64,000 bases of DNA from Galbula dea (taxonomy: Eukaryota > Chordata > Aves > Piciformes > Galbulidae): positions 1,839,726 to 1,903,725 of the forward strand of contig VWZX01001040.1 in assembly GCA_013399015.1 (NCBI GenBank). Reading direction: 5' to 3'. The first letter of the stretch is position 1. Each line of letters opens with the position of its first letter. A program made the translations under genes and the position numbers. The notes under the pieces are model-generated. The model made no database searches. It had not been told where the DNA came from and saw only the letters and a program-made list of their open reading frames with translations. Below are positions 1 to 12,786 of the stretch, piece after piece.

Positions 1-121
1 AGGCTGGATGTGGCCCTGGGCAACCCGGTCTAGTGAGTAGCATCCCTGCCCATGGCAGGGAGTTTGGAACTAGATGATCTTTAAGGTCCCCTCCAACCTG
101 GCCCATTCTATGATTCTATAT
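1..121 (+). repeat. CR1 retrotransposon 3' end
   Basis: The stretch carries the CR1 consensus tail, with a conserved block around an 'aactagatgatctttaaggt' core followed by 'attctatgattctata', the octamer repeats that end CR1 elements. It is 5'-truncated by the window edge or by normal CR1 truncation. The sense strand is plus. Confidence 0.85.
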
Positions 122-3038
122 ACAGATCTCCAGGTGCTGGGAAGGGTAGACAGAATGGTAGGTGGTTCCAGGGAAAGGAAGAAATAGGTACATAGAAAGA
201 AATGAGGGGAAGAAAGGATGTAAGGAATCACTTGTCTGACAGCTATTAGAGAGTTGGACAACCCACAACAATTGTAAAAAGATAATAGTGTACTTAGTTC
301 ATATAGAAAGTAATAGCAAATGAGGCTGACAACTGAATACCAAATTCTAGTAAGTCTCTTCAGCAAATAAGATATTCAAGTCTTCTACGTCATGCACAGC
401 TGAAAATACATCTATCTTTTTCTCCAGATGGAACTTGATTGTTTTTATTGCAAATTCCTAACACACTGTTCTTTGAACTTTGTTCAGCTATTCCCATGAT
501 ATCCTAAGTAAATTCCATTTGTGTTGTTCTTTTTTGAGGTTTCAGCTCTAGTGTTAAGGCATAATTTTGCTGTGAATTGTTTGTCGTTGTACAACAAGGG
601 TGTGCTATGTTTGAAGTGCTAGGAAAGGATATGCTAGGATAGGAGCTGACGATGTGAAGTTACACCAAAGATATGTACATAAAATTTTACACTAATTTTG
701 CAGAGGGAAGTCCACAGTTTCAAATGGCATCATTCCTAAAGGATATAGATGTAACCAAGCTCTGATTCAGGCATAGTATCATGAAAGACTAAAACAGGAG
801 GGAAAGGTGAAGAAGACAAGATAACGCAGAAGGAGACGGGGTGTATCTTCAGTGTTCTAACAGCATTCACTGCAAGTGGAGGCTGAGAAGATTGGTGCTG
901 CAAGGGAGTTAAAATGCACAGTGTGTGCAGCACAAGCACTATAGGGAAAAGATGCAAAGACATGCAGTGAAAAGCAAACAAGGAAACAGCTATGTTCATG
1001 AGGACTGTTAGTGTACATCTCCTGGAAAAAACATGCAGCTATTAACAGCTGATGGCAGAACTCCCACTGACCCCAGTCATGCAGAACTAGACCTTGAGAC
1101 CATTTGCAGCTTCCCAGCTCTCCCACACAAGCTGTTTTTCTCTTGCCAGGACTGCAGTACTGTGGATATTTGCTGGGTTTTGTTGTAATTCACCTTGGAA
1201 GCCATCCTACTTCTTTGTTTTGACAAAATGCAGTTTGATTGGTCGCTGTCCACTTAGCTACTTGAAACTCAGCTTGTTTTTCCCAAACTTTTTTTGTGAA
1301 AAAACCCCTGTATTCAGAGCCTTCAGACAAAGCTTCCTTTTCAGCTTTTCTGAGTCACTACACTTAGATCCTGGCAGAGGTAGATTTCATTTTTTTTTAG
1401 AGGAAAAGATGGGTTAAGCCCCTACACGTGTGCAGGTCTGGACAGCCAAATCTGTCTGGCATGTGATGAGGCAGACACTACTTTGCTGGCAGCAACTCTG
1501 TCCAGCCAGACTGCTGTTACTTTTTCTTTTCTTCTAGCAAACCAATTCAGCAAAGCACTTATGTGCCAAACAGTAGCCATATGCTTAAATGTTTCACTGC
1601 ATTTGAACTCTGTTCTCTGTTCATCACCTCAAAAGAAGCTGTGCACTTGCTGATAATTCTTTCTGAAGTCAGTATAGCAGATAAGAGGAACTGTGATAAA
1701 AACCTAACAGAGTCAGGAAAGCCAGTGCTGTTGAGAACCCATGTGAGCCTTACCGGAGTTTTTAAGCTATCAAAAGGTCCAAAGTCAAGTTTATCCCCAA
1801 ACTTTCTACAATTCAGGCTTTTGAAGCTTCTCTTTGCCTTTCCTGGCCCTCACTGAGACCAGAGCTGAAGGACATCAGTGGAAGAGTCTGGCTCTGATTG
1901 CAAGCCTGCCAGCCAAGTTGTGCAGACTCTGGAGATTTTTCTGACAAGTGTCCAACCCTGAACTCTTGTCCAGATGGTGTGGTTTACAAACCACTAGTTA
2001 CGATAATGAAGGTACAGATGTTGAACTGGAAAAGGAGTGCTCAGTGGTTAGGGCATTAGCCTCAAGGCCAGGCTGACTGCATTCAGCTCCCTGCTCTGGG
2101 ACTGCTTACTTGCCTGTCTCACCATGGACGAGAGACCCAGAGTGCAATTTGTATTCATCCTCTCCAGTCAATGAAGGGAAACAGGTGCCTTCAGATTAAA
2201 CTCCCTCCAACTGTGTCTCTCCTTCTCTCCCTTTCCTCTGACTATCCTGGGAGCCTTGATGAATAGCTTCAGTGCCTTGGAGAAACAGTTAAGTGACATG
2301 AATCCCATTTTGTGCCTCTGGGCCCCAGTCCTGTATCAGTGTAACACGCTCTTACCTCACATGGGCTTTTAAAGGCTAAACAGTTGAAAAGTGATAAGAT
2401 GCTCAGCAGCTATTCCCACATAGAATGTTTCTAGCTGAACTCATCGAGTCCCCTTTCTTCATGTGCATCACATCACACTTCATTGAGTCACTGCTGATGG
2501 GTTTGACCAAAGCCAGAACATGGCTGATAGCATGTCCTTTGGGGTAAGTAACAGGCAAACTGTATCCCTTTCTTTTGTGGTCTTATAACCCTTTGGTGGA
2601 GGGACTCAGCAAGACAGATTGGTAGTCATCCACACATACTGACCTAGCTGGTCAGCCAGATTTCCTCATCAAGGTTATGGATGCAGCTTTGGGGACACAG
2701 GTTGGATGCTTATTAATGTTCAAGATAATGCACTGAAATATATGTGGAAACACCCTAATGAGATGGACAGATGAATATCATTACTCAAAGAGTGGAATGG
2801 ATTTATTGATTATATAAAAACTTTGACTTATTTGATTTGGTTTATATTCTGAAACCTACTGACTGACTGAAAATGAGTTCCTGTGTGCTCCAAAAGGATC
2901 TGGTGGTTTTGATAGATCCAAGACTCATGAGAACAAGTATTTGTATCCTAAGTTACTTTAAGGATTATGACAGCAGGCAGTGTACTCTTAGAGCAGCAAT
3001 AACTGTTCTGGCTGAAACATTGCTTTCCTGACTTACAG
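122..3038. other. Non-coding stretch upstream of the first visible astacin exon, probably intron
   Basis: I find no exon here that fits the astacin family; in particular, no codons for the HExxHxxGFxHE zinc site in any frame. The stretch is AT-rich and contains only short unsupported ORFs. Because the first astacin exon starts in mid-domain, this is most likely one intron of at least 3 kb. A tRNA-derived SINE-like fragment lies near 2035-2200. Confidence 0.55.
2035..2200 (+). repeat. tRNA-derived SINE-like fragment (MIR/CORE type)
   Basis: The segment reads 'cagtggttagggcattagcc' followed by a degenerate B-box-like stretch and 'cagctccctgctctg', which resembles the tRNA-derived head of MIR-type amniote SINEs. 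It is diverged and the ends are approximate. A functional tRNA gene is unlikely because no cloverleaf closes. Confidence 0.4.
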
Positions 3039-6000
3039 GAGAACAAGGAAACTTTGGGAAAGTGAATTCCAAAAATCTGGGCCTTCCCTATGATTACTCC
3101 TCAGTGATGCACTACGGCGCGTAAGTGGTTTTCTGAGATAGCTGTTCAAAGGAACAGACAGCTTAGATGTTCTGCTTAGATCTAGGAAGAAGAAATTGCT
3201 CTGTGCAGGGAATAACTTTTGCTTTTGGCTTAAAATTAAGTAAAGGGATATAACTATGGGTGAGCATGCTTTCTTAGTCAGCAGGGTTCCTGGAAAACAG
3301 AGTAGCTGTGGATAGAAGTAAAAAAATAGGACATTTTGTTTCACTGTACTCTTGTCTTCTGCAAGAGGTCTTTGACCTGGCTATGATCCAAAGTCTAACC
3401 CTACACAGTTACTGACCTAAACCAGTTTTGGAGTCTAAATTATTTCATTAATGTAGTAATAGCTGATCATAGACAACAATATTTAGGTATACAAAGAAAG
3501 ACAGATTTTTTTTTAAAATATCATTAAGATAATGTGTGCTGCCTCATATTCACACACAGAATCACAGAATCATTATGGTTGGAAAGGACCCTCAAGATCG
3601 TCTAGTCCAACCGAGAGCCCTACACTACTCTTACCCCTAAATCATCCCCTGAAGAAACACATCTAGCCTCTTCTTAAAAACCTCCAGAGATGGGGACTCC
3701 ACCACCTCCCTGGGCAGCCTATTCCAATATCTCACCACTCTTCCAGTAAAGAAATTCTTCCTAATATCTAATCTAAACCTACCCTGGCTCAGCTTAAGCC
3801 CATTCCCTCTAGTCCTGTCACTAGTCACAAGGGAGAAAAGGCCAACACCCGCCTCCCTAGAATGGCCTTTCAAGTAGCTGAAGAGAGCGAGAAGGTCTCC
3901 CCTCAGCCTCCTCTTCTCCAGGCTAAACAACCCCAGCTCCCTAAGCCTCTCCTCATAAGGCCTGTTTTCCAGACCCCTGACTAGCTTAGTTGCCCTTCTC
4001 TGCACCCTCTCTAGTAGCTCAATGTCCTTCCTAAACTGTGGTGCCCAAAACTGCACACAGTACTCAAGGTGTGACACTAAGGTTACTTAGTCCATAATGT
4101 ACAAGCTTGTACTGTGTACCCACTCCTTTATTTCCACTACTGAGTAACAGCTTTGAACAAAACTGTGACATAAAACCTGTCTAACAGGAGGCAGGAAATT
4201 GCAGATAGCAAGGCAAAAATCAGTAACTGAGAAAGAAATACTCATGCTCCTCTTCCTCTGGAAACGTGAGTGTGGGATGTGGTTCATTTTGCCAGAACAC
4301 TGGCAAAAGCTCTCCTCACTAAGGACACTGCAGTGTTTTCTTATTTCTTGCTTTCAGCTGCTGCACATGAAATGGCTGCCATGCTGCTCTTTTTCAGGGA
4401 AGACTAACTGATCTCTGAGAAGTTTCTTGCCCTTTTCCATTGAAATTCTGTGTGTGTGGTACATGAATATGATTATGCAGTTAGAGAACTTCGCTGTTGA
4501 AGGGAAGTGATCTAGAAATGTGATTCCCTTATTTCTACAGGTATGATTTCTCCAGCACTCCAGGGAAACCAACTATTGTACCAGTTCCTGACCCTTCCAT
4601 ACCCATTGGGCAGAGAGAAGGGCTGAGTAACTTGGATGTAGCTAAAATCAACAAGCTCTACAAGTGTAGTAAGTGCTGTAGATAGATGGCATGTGAATCC
4701 ACACAGCTGATGTCTGTAGGCAGTGTCAGACACGCCCCAGAAGAGCTCAGCCTATAGACCTTTCACTACACCTCTCCCTCATCCTACAAGAGGGCTGGTA
4801 TGCATGTGGAAACAGAAGTGTCCCCGTGCCAAGCTGCTGCTTTCTTGGAAAAGACAATTTACTTTCAGTAGTTCACTGTCTTCCTGAGTTGTCTTCACCT
4901 AGTCCCTGCTCTTTGACATAAGCAAAATCCAACAGAGAAATCATGGTTGCTACCTCTGTCAACTTCTCATTTCAGGAAGGCTCTGAAGGTTAAGCAAAGC
5001 ATGTAAGCTATCTTCAGCCATGATAGCTTAGATATCCTCAGCCATGATAGCTTAGAGTCACGTGCATCAGTAGTTCCAGCAGGTCTGTAGTTCCTTTCAA
5101 GTAGAAAATGACTGCAGGGTTGTAAATATGGGTGACATTTAGGCTGATCAGAATCTCTCTCTGAGGGGGAATTACCCAGGGTTTTTTTGCATACTTATCT
5201 TCTTCCTTGCCCCATCCATTTCTTGACTCATCACTGTGGTATCTTAAGGTCTAGAAATACCTAGCATTCCTCCATAGCAAGAACTGTTCAGCTGAGATGC
5301 ACAAAACAGGTAAAACACCAGACATGCTCCTGCAATGCACAGGTTTTGGCACAACTCCCAGTACATAAGCTAATTGATTTATATGGTATTTGACTTTTCT
5401 AAGATGCTATTCAATTAGTTTCCTCCAAAACAACAAGAAACATTAACATGGCCTAAATATTAGTGTACCCAATTCCGCTCTGAATTGTATTAGAACTTTA
5501 ATTAAATAAACACCAGTAATTAGTGGGAAACAGTATTCCTTCAGCTGGATAGATAGGTACAGAAGTCCTTGCTGAGAGTAGTTCCTCCCAGATTCTTAAC
5601 TTCAGATAAGACAAGTTTACAATTTAAGTAATGGTCTCAAAGATAGCAATAACAAATATTTAACGATATTTACTCTCGATCGTGAGGCTGGGAATGAATC
5701 AAACTTCAACACCTGATGTAATTTCACAATCAGAGCTGTATGTTTTGGAAGAAAAGGGCTAACTTCAGGGAGAAAAAAAAAATGTGGGGAAAAAAAAAGA
5801 ACAAAAAAATCAGTTTCTCAGGGAAAACACAGAGCGAGAGAAAAATGTCATAAATTCTTATGTTCAGATGTCACATATTTGTATCTTGTAATTTGGGGAG
5901 TTACACATAGTGCAATAAATGAAGACTACATGTGGAGAGATGGAAGACAGATGAGATCAGACTTTGTATACCAGTTACTAGTTCTGCAGCTTGACTCAGT

Positions 6001-9000
6001 GCTCTCTGTTACTGTTTTCCCCCAGTGACTAACCCTCTTTGCTTTGACAGAATTCAATTTTCTAGCTTGATTTTTGCATACACTTATGAATACACATACA
6101 TTGATGGAAATTGATGTACTGGTGTTGTTGAAACTACTCCTGTGATTGAGAAAGTTCATGGAAGATCCAGGCCTTCTTTAGTAAACTAAAATATGTGAGT
6201 GAAGCTGTACTGTGTTTAAAAAATCAATATTAGTAGCTGAAACAGAAAAGTACCTTAACCAGCTTTATTTCACTCACAGATTTTGAATAACCTTTACACT
6301 AGGAACATCAACACGATTGTAAGCATTTTTCATTTCTCTTTCCCCAGCTTAATGCAAATGGCTGGAGAGAATTGTCAGGTGTTGCTGGAACATTTTTGAG
6401 CAGTTTCCATTCTCTTCAACATTGTTTGGTTCTTCCTTTCAGATTACTGTAGCTCTGTGTTGCCTAAATCCAAAGGCTCGTTCTCCTCTGTCAATCACCC
6501 GTCCCCATACCCGAACAACAGCAACTGCCTGTGGTTGATCCGCATCCGTCGAAGTAAGGTAATTTTTATTAGGAGAAAAGGGGTTGAACCACAGTGTCAA
6601 GGCTACACAGCATTATTTCATTCTTATGACTACTCCCTGGGAGTCATTTTCATGGAGCAAGACATTTATTTTGTTACACAGTGAATAAGAAAGACAGTCT
6701 CAACAATTTTCATAAGACTTATATGACAATCAGATGCATTATTTAACTTGATTTTTATCCAGTTAAGATTGCATGGCTTTTCAAAGACAAGCAGGAGTCA
6801 AACATCAATCATTAGGCTCAGTAACAGGGTAGCTAGGTGAAATTCTGTGCTCTCTTTATACAGAAGGTAAACTTTAGTGATAACGTGGATAGCAAAATGA
6901 ATTTGAAGTCCTAGTTCACTTCATAACAATTAGATGGTATGAATCTTTCCTTGTGTACAGCATTAAAACTAACATCTGTTTTCTTGTTTCTCAAGATTTT
7001 CCTGCAGTTTGAAGCTTTTGATCTCCAACCCTCCTCAGACTGTTCTTCTGACTATGTAAAAATTTACAATGGAAACAGCAAGAATTCTCCTGTCTTGCTG
7101 GACAAATACTGTGGGAAGGGGCCACTTCCCTCCTTAGTGGCATCTGGATCAATGATGCTGGTAGAGTTTTCAAGTGATGCAAGCATTACAGCCACAGGAT
7201 TCAGAGCTTCATACAACAGGGGTATGAAAAGTCCTTTACAGAACTTTGAGAACAGCATCAATAGTATTTATATTGATTAACTGACAATTTGGAACACGTA
7301 GTCTAGAGTAGGGGGTTTTTCTGTGGTATTCTTTACACTTCCATAGCAATTGCTAATGCAGAGGGCTAGGCAATGATGGGGCTGAAGCTCAGCAGTAAAC
7401 AGAAAATGGAATGTGGCATGGGTCTCATGTTAATAATCCTGAGAACCAACTCACATTCTTCTGAGTGACTCTAGTAGGCTTCACATCATTAGAACAGTTC
7501 CTTTCAATAAAAGCAATGCAACTAATAAGAGCAGTGCAGCCAAAGAACACAAAGACTGCAGAACTTGACAGGAGTATCTGGGCAATGTGTCATTCAAGGT
7601 TTTGTGGCATTTTATGCAACAGGAGACATACTAACCTTGGGTAACTTCCACTTTCTGAACTAAAGGCTTTTGTTACGTGTGCTTACTGTAGTCACATCAG
7701 GGGTGTCTGTTATACTGACACACAAATGCATTATGGACTGATGGATAAAATTCTGTTCTGCTGTAACATGCTTTCAGTTAGAAGGCAGTAGCCCAAAAAA
7801 CTTGTTTGTTATTGACTTATTTCAACTCAAAATGCAAACTTTTTTAAAGCAGAAATTGAAGAAGTCTTAGAAAAGTGTCATTTTTACTCTTTTTGCATTA
7901 GTCAGTGCAGTCATTTCTAGACAGCATTAGATCTAGCTTGATAATGCAATCTTGAATACTTGAGCTAGCTCTTTTTTGAAAGTGCACTAAGTTAGTACCA
8001 TTAGAATGCCATGGTACTATATGGTTAATATGGTAACACTCAATTTTAAAGACATACAGCTTTAGATACAGCTGTTTCCTGTCCTCCAAAGGTTATTTAG
8101 CAGTCATAGTTTTAGTTCCTTCAGTAGAGCTGATACAAATCCTAAGCAAGGGAATAAAATATTTCAGCAGAGATTTTCATGGTAGCACACTTTTTCTTGT
8201 CTTGAAGAAATAATACAATAAGGAAGCTCACTTTTACTGACAAAATACTCTTGTTAATATGCCTTTCTCTGTTTTTCTCCTTTACCCAGTGAATTGTGGA
8301 GATACTTTCAGAGACTCAAATGGAGTTATCACCTCTCCAAACTACCCCAATAAATACCCCCAAAACCAAGCATGCTTCTGGGTCATAAGTTCTCCAGTAG
8401 GATACAAGGTAAGATTCACTTGTGGGTTTTATCAATGTTCTCTAATAGAACCTCTTTTTGCTGTAATTTCACTTCTGGAGCATGCATTCTCAAGAGTAAA
8501 AATCTAAGCACAAAAGTCCAGTTTAAGAATTTATGCTGGATCTGGGTATCTGTGGAATTGAGCAAGGGAAAACCTTTACACATGTATGTGAACTCTTATG
8601 AGTTTAGTTCACACCAGTAGGTTTTGTTCAGAATAACCCCTAGGTAAGAGTTCCCACTAGAAAACTGAAACATTGCACAGGTGCTGTTTTTATATTTCTG
8701 CAGAGAAAAGAATTTAAAGTGTTGTTGAGGAGCAGGGCTGGGCCAAACACCAACCCAGTGACAGACTCTCTGTTGCCCCCTCTTTTATCCCCCACAGGAA
8801 GGGAAAGGGAATAAGAGAGAGACAGGTTTGTGCATTGGAAAAGAAAACTGAAACTACTTTAATGATAATAATAATGATAAATGAAATATATACAAATACA
8901 TACAAAACCAGTACCAAACCCAAACTCCCCTTGATGGTAACTACATCACTGTTACCACTGATACTGCAGCAGAAGGCCTCAGCAGCAGATGGAGAACCAG

Positions 9001-9918
9001 GCTCAGGGGCTGGATCCTGGAGCTGGATGCAGGAACTTATGAGGGCAGAACAGACAGAGTTCTCCTCAGATACCAGTCATTGAAGGGAAAAAAAAGAAAA
9101 GGAAGAAGAAGGAACTGACCCTCAGTTTTATACTGAATATGACATATGTGGAATGGAACACTTAGTTGGTCAGTTTAGGGTCACCTGTCCTGTCTGCTCC
9201 TCCCTGTAGCCTTCTACTCCACTCCCTGTAGCCTTTTACTCTGCACGCCCCAATATGATTTAGCAGTGACCTTGGTTTGCATACCAATCCCTGGTAGTAA
9301 TTCTAAACATGATGTCTTATCACTGCTAGAAGCAAGCACTGTTAGTTTCAGAATAAATATTTAAATATGCTGTCAGTTTCAGAAAGTGCAGTTACTTAGA
9401 GGAGCTTTAGCTAAAAAGTAAAGTCACCGAACAGAATTAGTTCTGTTCTAACCCAAACCAGAGCAATCTTGTCCCTTGCTTCTCATTACAATCCAAATGC
9501 AGATCAACTAAGAAAATAATTTGCTATTCATTTGCACTATAATATGGGATCAGGATGTGATTCAAACACAGAATAAAACCCAGTACCTGCACACAAGGAA
9601 TTTAGACTATTTGTGCTTGTTACATACAAAGGGTAAGACAAAAGGATATAACCTGGAAGTAAAGTGCTTTGGTTGTATTTTCTCCAGATATCTCTCAAAA
9701 TGTTATCCTTTGAGCTGGAAGATAGTGAAGGATGCATCTATGACTACTTGCTCATACACGATGGAAGCCGACCTACGTCACCTGCTGTTGGCCCTTACTG
9801 TGGGACAGAGAAGGTTGCAGACTTCACTTCCACTGGGAACTTTGTGCTGGTTGAATTTCACAGTGATATGATTTGGGAGTTGCCAGGGTTTGTGATGAGT
9901 TATACATTTGGTAGGTAG
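3039..9918 (+). CDS. Astacin-family metalloprotease with two CUB domains, hatching-enzyme / UVS.2-like (5' part missing)
   Basis: Six exons join in phase: 3039-3120, 4541-4668, 6443-6558, 6996-7221, 8290-8408 and 9688-9918, giving 300 codons including a TAG stop. Exon 1 carries the astacin Met-turn region (SSVMHYG, with the conserved Met and Tyr). Exon 2 completes the protease domain (IGQREGLSNLDVAKINKLYKC). Exons 3-4 make CUB1 (NYCSS...DYVKIYNG...KYCG...GFRASY) and exons 5-6 make CUB2 (NCGDTF...SPNYPNKYP...YDYLLIHDG...PYCG). Each CUB has its four cysteines. The HExxH zinc site must be in upstream exons outside the window. By family, this should be a secreted zinc endopeptidase; astacin plus two CUB domains is the layout of amphibian UVS.2 and bird hatching enzymes, so digestion of the egg envelope is the likely role (inference). 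The final exon could instead splice at GTAGGT (9911), but the stop eight bases on fits a domain end. Confidence 0.85.
3555..4085 (-). repeat. CR1 retrotransposon fragment with reverse-transcriptase-ORF remnant
   Basis: The plus strand starts with 'cacagaatcacagaatcatt', the reverse complement of the CR1 3' terminus, so the element is antisense. An open frame on the minus strand (3637-4077, about 146 codons) encodes the C-terminal end of CR1 ORF2 (motifs LEYCVQFWAPQ, RATKLVRGLENRPYEERL, RVVRYWNRLPREVV). It lies in an intron of the astacin gene. It is a 5'-truncated copy, not a host gene. Confidence 0.93.
5015..5058. repeat. Short tandem duplication (about 24 bp unit)
   Basis: The phrase 'cagccatgatagcttag' occurs twice in a row with a 24-base period. 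It is a small local duplication inside an intron of the astacin gene with no evident function. Confidence 0.8.
8720..9465. mobile_element. Solo-LTR-like block of an avian endogenous retrovirus
   Basis: The block begins TGTTG and shows the layout I associate with avian ERV solo LTRs: a 'caaacaccaacccagtgaca' segment, a purine-rich stretch with 'gggaataagagagagacag', an AT-rich stretch with repeated 'gataat' and 'actttaat', then 'agtttcagaaagtgcagtta' and an end near 'aacccaaaccagagca' (TG...CA). No gag, pol or env frame is nearby, so it is a solo LTR inside the intron between the last two astacin exons. Exact ends, family and orientation were not established. Confidence 0.6.
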
Positions 9919-10866
9919 TACTATACAGATGGGAGTTGGAAAACAGAATGAAAGTAAGAGAACAGCTAGCCACAGGTAAAAGTCAAGATGCCACCAATTT
10001 TGGGAAAAAAATATAGCTCCCTGATACCTTTAACAAGCTTGAAGCTTGATTTCTTAGCTTTACATCTGCAGTGGTGTCATTTGCATGGTGAATTATGGAC
10101 AAAAATGTTCCTGCCCATAGGATGCTTCTCTATGAGACTGTAACCTTTTGTCAGTGTTCCCATTGCTGGTGTTGCATGGCCAAACACAATGGCAGGAACT
10201 ATGTAAGCAGATTTTCTAGTGTTAGAAACTGTGCCTATAAAAGTTTCAGAAGATGGCTATGTAGCAATTTTAACCTGCATTCTAACAAATATTATTACCC
10301 AAATCTAAAACATTCAGACATGGTTGTTTATGCTTTGAAGCCAAGCTCACTTATACAGTTCCTATAGACACCTTAGCTTAGCCTGGAAACCACTACTTCA
10401 AGATGAAGATGCAAACATGCTGAAGGTGTTTGTACAGCACCTCAGCTCAAAGAATTTGCACTACTCCTCTGCAAGATCAGCCAGGGCAGGGAATGGATTT
10501 AGCTAAAGAAACAATTAGGAGTGGCAGGAACAAGCAGTGAGGGAGAGGGAGCACAGTGAAGCACCTATTGTTCCTGCTTTTCTGTGGCCTGAGTCAGGTA
10601 TTGAAACTGTCCATGGGATATTACCAAAATATTTTTTTAAAAATGAGGCCTGAAAACCTAATGCAAAGTCCACTGAATGGAAATGGAGCCAGTAACTTTG
10701 GAGAATGTTAGGTGTGAAGTAACTTGTATGTAGAAAGAAGTTTTCCACTTCAGAGGAAACATCTGAAGAGGAGAAAGAAACACCTACTGCAGACACCTAA
10801 CACTTTGCCTTGACTTCATGTATTCAGAACTAAATGCCAATGCCAAACTGGAAGATGCCAAAATGT

Positions 10867-10872
10867 AATAAA
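10867..10872 (+). promoter_or_regulatory. Candidate polyadenylation signal AATAAA, astacin gene
   Basis: This is the first AATAAA downstream of the predicted stop at 9916-9918, about 950 bases on. A second copy lies at 11624-11629. Either could end the transcript; no transcript evidence is available. Confidence 0.35.
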
Positions 10873-12404
10873 TAGTAAAAGTTCTTGCTGTACTTATGCA
10901 TTTCTGAAGAAGAGCACATTAGAAAATGCCACTTTGCTTTCCTGCTGCTAGGAAGACAGCCAAGAAAACTTTGAATTATGCTGACATGTTTTGGTTTTGG
11001 TTTGTTTTTTAAGGATCTGTAATGTTTTCCTTTTTAAGCAATAGTTAATTGATAAGTTGTGGGCATCAGGGGCTAGAGCTTGCTTGCATCATGGTGAGAA
11101 AGTGCACATGCAGCAGGGCAGCAAAGATCTGTATTTCTTACAAAATCCTGTCTTCTGGCTATACAAAGTATTCCTTCATTTAATTTGGCTCACTATTTAG
11201 ATTGGTGCTTTTTTGGAAGACATGACAATTTCAGCAGCATGAGAGAAAAACTCTATTTCTATTTTAACCTCAGCTTCAGACTGTACCAAAGCTAATTCTT
11301 CTCACTGAGTCAAAGGACTTTCATGGAGGTGCAAAAGCAGTAACTCTGTGACAACTGTTACTGTATACAAAGTTGAATGGGTCCCTATTTTAAATATACC
11401 ATGCTGAACAGCTTTGTAATGAGTATTATTTTGATTCCTATAGCCTGTTGTGGGGCTTTACATAGATTCAATGTTTTAGATGTTCATTCATATCTGGTAA
11501 AGGAGCATGAACAACATACTGAAACAGCAGTGTACTACATTTGGGAATACTGGTCTTGCAACTTGTCCACAGAAATATGGTTTTAAGTAGGAGTCTGAGA
11601 TGTGGCAACGTGACTTGCTTATGAATAAAGCACCCTGATCAAGCCTTCCACAGTAATGATGGAGCAATTCATTCCTGAATGTACAGACAGGCTGAAATAG
11701 AATGTGATGAATAAGTTCTCTCTTTCATAGGAAAGGCTTTTCAATCTGAGATCTAAAGGTTCTGCTTTTCATGAGTTTTGTCAGGGGTCCTTGTTAACCA
11801 CTTTCCTTAAGGGATAAGCATGTTAGCTGGAGCTTCCACACATGATCTAAACCACCTCCTGACCCTCTGCAGGTATCAAAACCTTCAGCTTTCCTCTCAT
11901 TATTGCTGAAATCTCTGGCTTCCTGCTAGCAGTCTCCACTTTAGTTATACATTACTCATCTATAAATCTGTGGGCCACCAAATGGAGAAATGCAAGATAG
12001 GAAAACCCATGATGAGAGGCACCCTTCTTATAGTGATTGCTGCTCATTTTCACCTACAGTTAGTTGGATATCTTAAATGGGGAAGCTGTAGAATTCACAA
12101 ACCCTGTTAAGAGCTCAGGTGTTCCCAACTGCACAGTGTAAGGGGACTTGCATCTAACAAACAGGCATTGCCCATACAGAAAATTATTTAGAAGCTTGCT
12201 ATTAATATTCATATTCTGAGATATATTAATTAAGTGACCAGCCAGTAGACACAACAGACAATATAGCCAAAAATTTAGGATTCAGATAGCACCACAGGAG
12301 GATTTTGAGAGGTTCTAATGAAAGCTCAGCATTCACTTAACACACCCTTGAAATCCAACATGTAAGGATTAAACCTTAAAAACCAGAAGCATCTAACAAT
12401 GATG

Positions 12405-12425
12405 AATATATATATATATATATAT
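12405..12425. repeat. (AT)n microsatellite
   Basis: About ten uninterrupted TA/AT units are followed by a short CATA repeat. It is a simple-sequence repeat in intergenic DNA. Confidence 0.9.
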
Positions 12426-12786
12426 TCTGACATACATACATACCCCATGACACAAACAGGGGTTACCTCAAGTGCATACAAAACCAGGTCTGTGCCAAGA
12501 GAGACCCACTTCCACAAGCCTGTGCATGTGGAAGAGATGAGAGTGTTTGTGTCCATGTATTCCAATCTTACCGACTTTGGGACTGTCCAGGTTCTTATCT
12601 GGAAGGCAAATCAGGGCCTTTGAGTGGTGTGCTGTTGTAATCTGTAAAAACCAGAACAGAGATCAGTCAAACACTGCTGTAGAAGAAAACCAGCCTGCAA
12701 TAAAGTGCTACAGAGACACACCAAAAATGTACTACTCAGAGGTCCTTTTTAGTGTTTACTTCAAAACAGAGTTTCCTTACATAAGT

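Larger units (their letters stand above)
9919..12786. other. 3' UTR and intergenic DNA
   Basis: After the astacin stop the sequence has no ORF that I recognise. It includes two AATAAA signals and a dinucleotide AT run at 12405-12425. I see no RNA gene. Confidence 0.5.

Noticed and set aside
2035..2110. tRNA gene
   Set aside because: A box-like and B-box-like sequences are degenerate and no full cloverleaf forms; a SINE relic fits better.
1..3038. Catalytic HExxH exon of the astacin gene
   Set aside because: I looked for the HExxHxxGFxHE codons and for a plausible exon with splice sites and found none, so the exon must be upstream of the window.
3637..4077. 146-codon minus-strand ORF as a host gene
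   Set aside because: Its motifs are those of CR1 ORF2 and it ends in the CR1 3' terminus, so it is a retrotransposon remnant.
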